From: CAWJMD01 sp963700925
GTDB taxonomy: Bacteria > Actinomycetota > Actinomycetes > Actinomycetales > CAWJMD01
Reading direction: 5' to 3'
Assembly (NCBI GenBank): GCA_963700925.1
Contig: OY969553.1
Location: forward strand, 2,108,001-2,172,000
DNA: 64,000 nucleotides
Position 1 is the first letter of the stretch. Every line of letters begins with the position of its first letter. This document shows, in pieces, positions 1 to 8,300 of this stretch. The notes below the pieces were generated by a model. The model ran no database searches and had not been told where the DNA came from. It saw nothing but the letters and a program-made list of their open reading frames with translations. Made by a program: the position numbers and the translations under genes.

Positions 1-200
1 GAGGCCGCCGTCGGGAACAGCTTCGACAGGCTCTCCCCGGCGGGCAGGCGCCGCCGTCCGCCGTGCCGACCCATCGGGCCGCCGAGCACCTCGCTCAGGA
101 AGCGGACGAGAGGATCGTCGGTCGTCGGCGACACCACGACGCCCGATGAGGCGTCCCTCAACGGGTCGGGGGACGACGGCCACGCGTCCTCGTCAGCCAC
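1..200 (-). CDS. Partial N-terminus of probable GT87/DUF2029 integral membrane glycosyltransferase
   Basis: This is the first 66 codons of a leftward gene cut by the window edge. It begins with a GTG five bases after the PBP stop codon, so it is probably translationally coupled to the PBP. The visible peptide contains DDPLVRFLSEVLGGPMGRH, which resembles the cytoplasmic N-terminus of the DUF2029/GT87 membrane proteins that commonly follow this PBP in actinobacteria. No membrane segment is reached before the edge, so the family call rests on this short motif and on gene order. In that family the role is polyprenyl-linked sugar transfer at the membrane. The reading frame is open throughout and its codon use matches the neighbours. 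Confidence 0.5.
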   Translation of the reverse strand, partial: MADEDAWPSSPDPLRDASSGVVVSPTTDDPLVRFLSEVLGGPMGRHGGRRRLPAGESLSKLFPTAA

Positions 201-205
201 CCCCG

Positions 206-2554
206 TCAGCCGTCTCCGCCGCCACCACCACCGCCCCCGCCACCGTCGTCATCGGGTGGTGGCTCGGTGGGGGACTCGGTCTCGGTCTCGGTGGGGCACT
301 CGGGGTCCGGCGGACCGGGCAGCGGGAGGCCGGGCGGCGGGCAGGTGATCGTCTCGGTCGGCTCCGGCGGCTTCGTCGTGGTCGGCGGCGGGGTCGTCGT
401 GGTCGGCGGCGGCGTCGTGGTGGTGGTCGGCGTCTGGGTCGGCGTGTTCGCCTTGCCGACGTCGGCACGCGGTGCGAACTCGATCACCTCGGCGCCGTCG
501 AGGGCGGCGTCCATGAAGGCCGTCCAGATCTCGACGGGGAACGAGCCGCCGGTGATCTCGCTCTTGCCCCCGAAGCCCGGGATCGGCGACGGGGAGCCAT
601 CGGCCTCCACGTTGTACAGGGCCACCGAGGTCGCCAGCTGCGGCGTGTACCCGACGAACCAGGCCGACTGGTTGTCGCTCGACGTGCCGGTCTTGCCCGC
701 AGCCGGACGGTCGAGCCTCGACGCGTACCGGCCCGAGCCCCGCTCGACGACCTGCTGCAGGGCGTAGTTCGTGTCGTCCATGACGTCCGTCTTGAACGCC
801 TCGGTGCCCTCGGTGGGGCCGACGTACGACGGCTCGGTCTCGCCCGGCTCGGTCACCGAGGCGACGATGTGGGTCGTGTGGCGCTGGCCCCGCGCCGCGA
901 AGGTCGCGTAGGCGGCGGCCATGTCGATCGGGTGCGGCGACGCGGTACCGAGGACGTTGGACAGGTTGGACTCGAGACCGGGCGTGTTCTCCGGGAGGCC
1001 GGCTCGCACTGCGACGTCGCGCGTCTTCTCGGGACCGACCTCCTCGTTCAGGGCCACGTAGGCGTTGTTGACCGAGCTCTGGGTCGCCTTCACCAGGTCG
1101 ATCTCGCCGTATCGCGAGGAGTCGAAGTTCTTGACCGGACGGTCGAAGCCGGCGAACTCCTGGTTGTTGCTCCCGTCGTACTTGCTCTTCAGCGAGATGC
1201 CCTCCTCGAGGGCCGCGACCAGGGTGAACGGCTTGAACGTCGAGCCGGCCTGGGCCTGGTCCTGCGTCGCCCCGTTCGCGGGGCGCTTCAGGTAGTCGGG
1301 GCCGCCGTACATCGCCACGATGCCGCCGGTCGTCGGGTCGATCGCGGTGAGAGCCGCGTGGAGGGTCTCGGGGCGGTCCTCGACCGGAAAGACGTCCGGG
1401 TCCTCCATCGCACCAATCGCGGCTTCCTGCTTCGGCCGGCTGATCGTCGTGACGATCCTGAGGCCTCCGGTGTCGATCTGCTGCTCGGTCAGCTCGCTTC
1501 GGGCCAGCAGCTCGCTGCGGACCGCGGCGAGGAGGTAGCCGCCCGGGCCGCCGTAGGTGTCCCTCTTGTTCTGGACGACCGTCTCCGGCATCACCAGCGC
1601 GGCGGGGTCGTCCGTCGTGAGCTTGCCCATGTCGACCATGCCGTCGATCACGTACCGGAAGCGGTCCTCCGCCTTCTCGGGGTTGACCGCCGGGTCCCAG
1701 TTGGTGGGGTTCGGGATGATGCCGGCCAGCGTCGCGGCCTGCTCGGGGCTCAGCGCGGCGGCGTCCACCCCGTAGTAGGCCCTGGCGGCGGCCTGGATGC
1801 CGTACGCCCCCCGTCCGAAGTAGATGGTGTTGAGGTAGTCCTCGAGGATCTGGTCCTTCGTCTTCTCCTCGTCCATCTTGAGCGCGACGAAGGCCTCGCG
1901 GATCTTGCGCCGGAACGTCGGGTCGTCGTCACCGGTGTAGTTCTTCACGTACTGCTGCGTGATGGTCGAGCCGCCCTGGGTGCCCTCACCGCGCACGTTG
2001 CCCCACAGGGAGCGCACGATGGCGATCGGCGAGACGCCGCGGTTCTCGTAGAAGCTGCGGTCCTCGGCCGCGATCACGGCGTCGCCGACATGGGGTGGCA
2101 GCGTGTCGAGAGCCACGCTCGTGCGGTTCTGCGACGCGAAGCGTCCGATCTCGTTCTTCCCGTCCGAGAAGTAGACGACCGTCGTCTGCGCCTCGGCGAA
2201 CTCGTCCGCCGCGGGGATCTCGGTGTTCGCGTAGCCCCAGGCGAACAGGCCGGCGCCTGCCACCAGGCCGAGCAGGAAGAGGCCGGTGACGAGCTTCCAC
2301 GACGGCACCCAGCGCCGGAGTCCCCGCTTGTTCCTGCGTGGGTAGTCGATCAGCGGCTTGCGGCCGTTGGCGGCGGCTCGCTGTGACGGGCGCTGCGTCG
2401 CCTCGGCGCGCTGCCTCCCACGCGGGCGGGCGCCCGCGGCTGCCCGCTGCTGCTGGCGCGCGGCATTGGCGCGGGCGGCTCGGCGGGGGGACGGTGAACT
2501 GTTCGCCACTGCGGGCTGCTCCTGCTCGGAAGGCTCGGCACGACGGACGTCCAT
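206..2554 (-). CDS. Bifunctional class A penicillin-binding protein (transglycosylase/transpeptidase)
   Basis: The 782-residue protein polymerises and cross-links peptidoglycan outside the membrane. A basic cytoplasmic N-terminus precedes one membrane segment near residues 87-108. The GT51 domain carries EDRSFYENRG (catalytic Glu) and GGSTITQQYVKN. The transpeptidase domain carries STFKPF (SxxK), SSVNNAY (SxN) and KTGTSS (KTG). The tail is a Pro/Thr-rich stretch followed by a glycine run, a low-complexity extension typical of actinobacterial class A PBPs. The ATG start has GAGG at a suitable distance. The gene is divergent from nfeD/flotillin and upstream of the partial GT87-like gene. The family assignment is secure; which PBP paralogue it corresponds to is not decided. 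Confidence 0.95.
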   Translation of the reverse strand: MDVRRAEPSEQEQPAVANSSPSPRRAARANAARQQQRAAAGARPRGRQRAEATQRPSQRAAANGRKPLIDYPRRNKRGLRRWVPSWKLVTGLFLLGLVAGAGLFAWGYANTEIPAADEFAEAQTTVVYFSDGKNEIGRFASQNRTSVALDTLPPHVGDAVIAAEDRSFYENRGVSPIAIVRSLWGNVRGEGTQGGSTITQQYVKNYTGDDDPTFRRKIREAFVALKMDEEKTKDQILEDYLNTIYFGRGAYGIQAAARAYYGVDAAALSPEQAATLAGIIPNPTNWDPAVNPEKAEDRFRYVIDGMVDMGKLTTDDPAALVMPETVVQNKRDTYGGPGGYLLAAVRSELLARSELTEQQIDTGGLRIVTTISRPKQEAAIGAMEDPDVFPVEDRPETLHAALTAIDPTTGGIVAMYGGPDYLKRPANGATQDQAQAGSTFKPFTLVAALEEGISLKSKYDGSNNQEFAGFDRPVKNFDSSRYGEIDLVKATQSSVNNAYVALNEEVGPEKTRDVAVRAGLPENTPGLESNLSNVLGTASPHPIDMAAAYATFAARGQRHTTHIVASVTEPGETEPSYVGPTEGTEAFKTDVMDDTNYALQQVVERGSGRYASRLDRPAAGKTGTSSDNQSAWFVGYTPQLATSVALYNVEADGSPSPIPGFGGKSEITGGSFPVEIWTAFMDAALDGAEVIEFAPRADVGKANTPTQTPTTTTTPPPTTTTPPPTTTKPPEPTETITCPPPGLPLPGPPDPECPTETETESPTEPPPDDDGGGGGGGGGGDG

Positions 2555-2669
2555 CGAAACCTCGGGCGGTCTGGATCCCCGACAGCGTATTGGGTGAACC
2601 TTGGAGGCCTGCGCGACGTCCCGTGCAGGTGCTGTGAACGCTCGGCCCCTCCGCCCACGGCGCTCCCCC

Positions 2670-2675
2670 TAGGAT
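2670..2675 (+). promoter_or_regulatory. -10 element (TAGGAT) for leaderless nfeD-flotillin transcript
   Basis: TAGGAT, within CCTAGGAT, ends six bases before the GTG start of the NfeD-like gene. A transcript starting at the usual distance would begin at or beside that codon, and no ribosome-binding site precedes it. A leaderless mRNA is inferred. The same CCTAGGAT word lies upstream of the pseudokinase gene elsewhere in the window. Confidence 0.45.
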
Positions 2676-2681
2676 CGGCCG

Positions 2682-3191
2682 GTGACCGCGTTCCTGGTGA
2701 TCGGCGCCCTGGGCGTCGTGCTGCTGATCGTGTCGCTGGCCGTGGGGGAGATCTTCGAAGGCGTCTTCGACGCCCTCGGCGGTGACCTCCTCTCCGGAGC
2801 GTCCGTGGCGGCCTTCCTGGGCACGCTCGGCTTCGTGGGCGCGCTGGTCCTCGACGCCACCGGGCGGACGGGGTGGGCCGTCGCGGCCGGTCTCGCGGCA
2901 GGGATCGTGGTGGGGGCCCTGGCCGGGTGGCTGACGATGTCGCTGACCCGTGGCGGCGACGACTCGACGGTGCGGTCCGGTTCTCTGGTCGGACGTGAGG
3001 CCACCATCGTCAACGCCGTCCCCGCCGACGGGTACGGCGAGATCTCGGTCGTCGCGGCCGGACACATCACCAAGCTCAACGCCCGCTCGGACCAGCCGCT
3101 CCCTGCCGGCACACCGGTCACGATCACCGCTGTCCTGTCGGCCACGTCCGTGCAGGTCTCCGTCCGCACGCCACCCAAGGGGGAATCCTGA
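2682..3191 (+). CDS. NfeD-like membrane protein
   Basis: This 169-residue protein has three to four hydrophobic segments in its first 95 residues, near 2-22, 37-60 and 68-92. A C-terminal beta-rich soluble region of about 70 residues follows (GREATIVNAVPADGYGEI, then a hydrophilic beta pattern), as in the NfeD/YqiJ OB-fold domain. NfeD proteins pair with SPFH flotillins in membrane microdomains, and a flotillin gene starts one base inside this stop codon (TGATG). The GTG start lacks a Shine-Dalgarno sequence and is probably leaderless. The family call comes from topology plus the flotillin partner, because sequence identity in this family is low. Confidence 0.75.
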   Translation: MTAFLVIGALGVVLLIVSLAVGEIFEGVFDALGGDLLSGASVAAFLGTLGFVGALVLDATGRTGWAVAAGLAAGIVVGALAGWLTMSLTRGGDDSTVRSGSLVGREATIVNAVPADGYGEISVVAAGHITKLNARSDQPLPAGTPVTITAVLSATSVQVSVRTPPKGES

Positions 3192-4699
3192 TGGACTTCG
3201 GTCCGTTCCCGACCACGCTCGTCAGCGTCGTCGGCCTGGTCGTCCTACTGCTGCTCGTCGTCGTCGCGGTCACGCAGCGGTACAAGGTGGCCGGCCCGAA
3301 CGAGGCCTTCATCGTGACCGGCCGCAAGGGCAAGGAGGTGCGCAACACCGAGACCGGCGAGGTGTCGACGGACCTGTCGGGCCAGAAGGTCGTGATGGGT
3401 GGTGGCGTGTTCGTGCTGCCCTTCGTGCAGCGGCTGCACATCCTCGAGCTGTCGAGCCGGCGCCTGTCGGTGTCGATCCGAGGCGCGGTCTCGGGACAGG
3501 GCGTCAAGCTCAACGTCGAGGGCGTCGCGCTGGTCAAGGTCGGTGGCAACGAGGACTCGATCCGCGCTGCCGCACAACGCTTCCTGACGCAGCAGCACGA
3601 GATCGAGACATTCACCCAGGAGACCCTCGCCGGGTCCCTGCGCTCCATCGTGGGTGGCCTCACCGTCGAGCAGATCATCCGTGACCGCGCGGCGTTCGCG
3701 CAGCGGGTCGCCGACGAGTCCGAGACCTCCCTGACCGGTCAGGGGCTGGTCCTCGACACGTTCCAGATCCAGGACATCACCGACGACGGCAGCTACCTGT
3801 CCGACCTGGGCCGGCCCGAGGCGGCCCGCGTCCAGCAGACGGCGTCGATCGCCGAGGCCGAGGCCCGACGCGCCGCCGAGCAGGCGCGCATCAAGGCCGA
3901 GGAGGAGATCGCGATCGCCCAGCGGCAGCTTGCGCTGAAGCAGTCCGAGATCAAGGCGGAGACCGACGCCGCACAGGCCCAGGCGGCGGCGGCGGGTCCG
4001 CTCGCGCAGGCCGACCGCGACCAGGCGATCCTGGCCGAGCAGGAGAAGGTCGCCGTGCGGCAGGCCGCCCTGAAGGAGCGCCAGCTCGACACCGAGGTGC
4101 GCAAGCCCGCAGACGCCGCGCGGTACCAGGTCGAGCAGGAGGCCGAAGCCCGGCGCAACGCCGAGGTGTTCGAGGCCGACGCCCGTCGCCAGGCCTCGAT
4201 CGCCGCCGCCCAGGCCGAGGCCGAGAAGGCGCGGCTGACCGGTGAGGGCGACAAGTCGCGCCGGACGGCCCTCGCCGAGGCCGAGGCGATCGAGGGTGCG
4301 AAGCGCGGCGAGGCCGAGAAGGCCCGGCGCGTCGCCGAGGCCGAGGCAGTACGCGTCGAGGGTGAGTCGCAGGCTGCGGCGATCCTCGCGACGGGACAGG
4401 CCGAGGCCGAGGCGATGGAGAAGAAGGCAGCGGCCTTCGCCAAGTACAACGAGGCCGCCGTCCTGCAGATGCTGATCGAGGTGCTGCCCCAGGTCGCGCG
4501 CGAGGTCGCCGCGCCGATGGCGTCGATCGACCAGCTCACCGTGATCTCGACCGACGGTGCCGGCGAGCTGCCCAAGCAGGTCACGAACAACCTCGTGCAG
4601 ACGCTCGAGCTGCTGAAGAACACCACGGGTGTCGACCTGCAGCAGCTCGTGGCCAAGTACGCCGGCGACGCCAGCGGGGCACCGAGCTCGTCCGCCTAG
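3191..4699 (+). CDS. Flotillin-family SPFH domain protein
   Basis: This 502-residue protein has an N-terminal membrane segment (residues 7-27) and an SPFH/Band 7 domain over about 28-220. A long coiled coil rich in Ala/Glu/Arg (about 220-430) has repeated AEAEA blocks, the signature of flotillins such as FloT/YuaG. The C-terminal region (about 430-500) is the oligomerisation tail. It is expected to sit on the cytoplasmic face and organise membrane microdomains with the NfeD-like partner encoded just upstream, with which it shares one base. The ATG start is fixed by that overlap. Both genes are presumably transcribed from the promoter upstream of nfeD. Confidence 0.93.
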   Translation: MDFGPFPTTLVSVVGLVVLLLLVVVAVTQRYKVAGPNEAFIVTGRKGKEVRNTETGEVSTDLSGQKVVMGGGVFVLPFVQRLHILELSSRRLSVSIRGAVSGQGVKLNVEGVALVKVGGNEDSIRAAAQRFLTQQHEIETFTQETLAGSLRSIVGGLTVEQIIRDRAAFAQRVADESETSLTGQGLVLDTFQIQDITDDGSYLSDLGRPEAARVQQTASIAEAEARRAAEQARIKAEEEIAIAQRQLALKQSEIKAETDAAQAQAAAAGPLAQADRDQAILAEQEKVAVRQAALKERQLDTEVRKPADAARYQVEQEAEARRNAEVFEADARRQASIAAAQAEAEKARLTGEGDKSRRTALAEAEAIEGAKRGEAEKARRVAEAEAVRVEGESQAAAILATGQAEAEAMEKKAAAFAKYNEAAVLQMLIEVLPQVAREVAAPMASIDQLTVISTDGAGELPKQVTNNLVQTLELLKNTTGVDLQQLVAKYAGDASGAPSSSA

Positions 4700-4802
4700 C
4701 CCCACGGAATGGTCACTCCGGGTCATGTACGTGTCACCCGAACGGGTGTAGAACGAGCGGTGAGGGGCCGACCACGGTCCCCACAGCGCCCGGAGGCCTC
4801 TG

Positions 4803-5276
4803 ATGAAAAGGCGACGACTCGCTCTTGTACTGCCCCTGCTCTTCGCCGGCTCTCTCGGGCTGGCGCCGACCGCGACGGCCGCGGCCGCCCCTGCCACGGA
4901 CGCCACGGCCCAGGCAGCGGTCCAGACGCACGTCGTGCAGCTGCGCAGCGCACCGCTGCGCATCACCCCTCGCGGCGGCGTCCAGGTCGTGTGGTGGGAG
5001 AAGTGCAGCTCCGCGATCCAGCCGTTCGAGGTCAACGTCGGCGTGTACCAGGGCAGCGTCGTCAGCTCCAGGACGCTGCTCGCCGCTGAGGACGAGATGC
5101 CCGTCTGCGACGGCACGCGTCACCGGCACGTCCTCACCGTCCCGCGGCCCGCATCGGGCAGGTTCCACGCCGGCCAGGCCCAGATCGAGATCTACGTCGC
5201 CGCCTACAACTCGGCGAACGACACCGACCTCGACGCGAGCGACAACACCTTCGCGACGCTGTTCCGCCCCTGCTAG
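4803..5276 (+). CDS. Small secreted protein of unknown function
   Basis: The 157-residue product starts with a classical signal peptide: MKRRRLAL, a hydrophobic core, then alanine-rich TATAAAAP with likely cleavage near residue 30. The mature part of about 125 residues has a beta-strand pattern and three cysteines, including the last residue. No recognised domain was found; the CARDB-like pattern of extracellular adhesion modules (VEVNVGVY-type strands ending in DASDNTFATLFRPC) is a weak possibility. The ATG follows GGAGGCCTCTG, a good ribosome-binding site. The gene is monocistronic and faces the giant PKD protein gene across a strong hairpin. Confidence 0.75.
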   Translation: MKRRRLALVLPLLFAGSLGLAPTATAAAAPATDATAQAAVQTHVVQLRSAPLRITPRGGVQVVWWEKCSSAIQPFEVNVGVYQGSVVSSRTLLAAEDEMPVCDGTRHRHVLTVPRPASGRFHAGQAQIEIYVAAYNSANDTDLDASDNTFATLFRPC

Positions 5277-5334
5277 GCAGCTAGGCACGGCAAGAGAGGC
5301 ACAGCAAGCGGCCCAGCAAGCGGCCCAGCAACAG

Positions 5335-5383
5335 GCACAGCAAGAGGGCGCCGACCGCGACGGTCGGCGCCCTCTTGCTGTGC
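5335..5383. terminator. Bidirectional terminator: 23-bp perfect stem with 3-nt loop
   Basis: Positions 5335-5357 and 5361-5383 are exact reverse complements separated by only CGA. They lie between two convergent genes, the stop of the small secreted protein and the stop of the PKD protein. The stem needs no mismatches on either strand, so it can end transcription from both sides. There is no long T tract, as is common for actinobacterial terminators. On its left are direct repeats of CAGCAAGCGGCC and AGGCACAGCAAG, which copy part of the left arm. Confidence 0.85.
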
Positions 5384-5391
5384 GTGTTCTG

Positions 5392-8300
5392 CTAGGCGAC
5401 CGTGACCGTCCGGGTGGCCGTGGTCGTCATGCCCCAGTTGTCGGTCACGACCAGGGTGATGATGTACGTGCCGGCCGCCGCGTAGGTGCGCGACGGGTTC
5501 GTCGACGTACTCGTGCCGCCGTCACCGAAGTTCCACGAGTAGCCGCGGATCCCGTGCACGTCCGTCGTGCCGGCAGTGCTCATCGCACAGGCCAGCCCGG
5601 TGCAGACGGGCTGCGGGAAGGTGACGGTCGGCCCGGTGTTGCCAGCCGGCTCGGCCGGGGTCGTCGCCGTCCGGGTGACCGGCGTTCCGGCCCTGCCCCA
5701 GCCGTCGATGGCCGTCAGCGTCACGGTGTAGCTGCCGGCCACGTTGTAGACGTGGTTTGCAGTGGCTGACGTACCCGAGGTGTCCGGGGTGCCGTCGCCC
5801 CAGTTGTAGACGAACCGGAGCGGGGTGTGGCCCTCGGGGTCAACTGTTCCGGCGGCGTTCATCGCGCACGTCGTGTTGGTGGTGCACGTGGCGGTGAACG
5901 TTGCCGTCGGCCCGGTGTTGCCGGCGGGCTCCGCCATGGTCACCTCGCGGGTGACCGGAGCGCCGGCCCTGTTCCACGAGTCGGTTGGCGTCATGGTGAT
6001 CGTGTAGGTGCCGGGCAGCGCGTAGGCGTGCGACGGCGAGTTTCCGGTGCTCAATGCCGTGCCGTCACCCCAGTTCCACGAGAGACCCTTGATGGTGTGA
6101 CCCTCGGGGTCCACCGTCCCGGTGCTGTTCATCGCACACGACAGCACCGTGCAGGTGGCTACGAAGGTCCCGTTGGGCCCGGTGTTGCCGGCCGGCTCGG
6201 TCATGGTGACGTCGCGGGTGGTGGTGCCCACCTTGCCCCACACGTCCCTGACGGTCAGGGTGATCGTGTACGTGCCGGGAGCGGCGTAGGTGCGCGACGG
6301 GTTCGCCGACGTGCTCGTGCCCGTGTCGCCGAAGGTCCACGCGTAGGTGAAGGCGTCACCGTCTGGATCGGCCGTCCCCGCACTGTTCATCTGGCAGGTC
6401 GTGTACGTCGGGCAGCTCGCCGTGAAGGTGGGGACCGGCGCCAGGTTGCTCGCCGGCTCGGTCAGCACCACGTTGCGGGTGGTCGAGGCGAACTTGCCCC
6501 AGCCGTCCGTCGTCGTGAGCGTGATCGTGTAGCTGCCGGACGCCGCGTAGACGTGGGCCGACGGCGAGGAGCCAGTGCTGAGCGCCGTGCCGTCACCCCA
6601 GTTCCACGAGTAGGCGATGGTGTCCCCGGTGTTGGGATCGGCCGTGCCCGCGCTGCTCACCGAGCAGGTCAAGCCGTTGCAGCTCTGGATGAAGGTCGGC
6701 ACCGGGGCGACGTTGCCCGTCGGCTCGACGATCGTCACGTTCTGCGTCACCACTGGCGACGAGACGTTCCACTCGTCCCTGACCGTCAGGGTCACCGCGA
6801 ACGGCACCCCTGCCGGGCTCGGAGCGGTGTAGGTCTTCGTGGGCAGCGGGCCGGAGCCGGATCCCTGACCGGAGCCGAAGCTCCACGTGTAGATCAGCGA
6901 CGCGGCGTTCTCGTCGGTCGAGGTCCTGCCGTCGAACGTGCACACGTTCTGGTCGCAGGTGTAGGTGAAGTTCGCCACCGGCGCCGCGTTGGACGGCTGA
7001 GTCACCACGATGCCCGTCGAGATCCGCGGCTGGTCACCGGCGGTCGCGGGGTCGCTGTCGCTGAGCTGATCCCTGAGGTCAACGGCGCGCACGTGCACGC
7101 TGTACGTCCCGGGCGGGATGACCGGCGTCGTGTAGGAGTAGTTCGACCCAGCACTGCCCGGGCTGTTGAGGAACGCCGTGCGGAAGCTCGCGCTCGTGCT
7201 GGTGAAAGTGCCCGACGAGCTCATGTACTGCCCGGCAGCGTTCACCACGGCGACCTGGACCGCGGCGATGCTGGCGTTCGCGTCCGGCGCGTCCTCGGCC
7301 CGACCGTTGACGACGATCTTGCCGTCGGAGAACGTTGCGCCGTTCGCAGGCTGGCTCAGCGTCTCGCTCAGCGTCGGCGGACCGTCGTTCGGGTAGACCT
7401 GGTAGCTGGCGTTGGCGGAACTCGGGTCCTGCTGGTTCCGGTCGAAGGCCAAGGCCGCAAAGCGCCAGTCGCCTCCGGTCGGCAAGGTGATGGCCGGCAG
7501 CGTCCACGCCGTGCTGGTCGTGTTGGGCGCGGTGAGGGTGGCCTCGCGGTACGCGATCGCCGCCGCCATGGAGCCGTTGGCCTGCAGGTAGCGGCCGGTG
7601 TCCCTGTCCTGCAGGGAGACGCGCACGAACTCGACACCGATGTCGTCGGTGGCCGTTCCCGACAGGTTGACCGTCAGCGACTCGTCCGTCGGAGCGGTGA
7701 ACGAAATGGTGGCGTTCGGCGCCAGGTCACCAGCGAACTGCGCGTTGATCGACAGTCGGCCTTGGTTGGTCGACGACGTGGTCAGCCCGATGTCGTCGGT
7801 GGCTCGCACGGTGAAGCTGTAGGTGCCAGGCGTCAGGTTGAACGGCGTCGTGTAGGTCCAGTTGAAGGTCGAGCCGCTGATGTTGACGGGCGAGACCCGG
7901 AAGTTGCCGGCGCTGACCTGGGTGCCCCAGGTGCCGTCGTTGCCCAGGTTCTCCCCGGTGCTGCTGTTGCGGAGGGAGATCTCCACGTCCTTGAGGCCCT
8001 CGTCGTCGGACGCAGTGCCGGCGAACGTCATCCGGCCACCCGGCTCCACGTTGAGAGTCGGCACCGCGAACGGCGGAGTCATCTCGACCGGTTGCGTCAT
8101 GGTGACGCTCGGCGCCACGGCAGTCGACGTGATGAGCCAGTCGCGCACCGCGCTGCGCAGGTCGGCCTGTCCAGTGGTGTCAACGGCAGTCGCGCTGCCG
8201 CGCCACTCGCCCTCGTGCGGCACCGTCACCTCGTAGGACCAGGTGGCAGCCGTGGCCCCGACGACGTCGGGCGTGCCGCGGAAGGTGTTGTAGATGTCGT

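Noticed and set aside
4735..4748. Palindrome CACCCG-AA-CGGGTG before the small secreted protein gene as an operator
   Set aside because: Six-base arms of this composition are frequent in GC-rich DNA and nothing ties it to a regulator.
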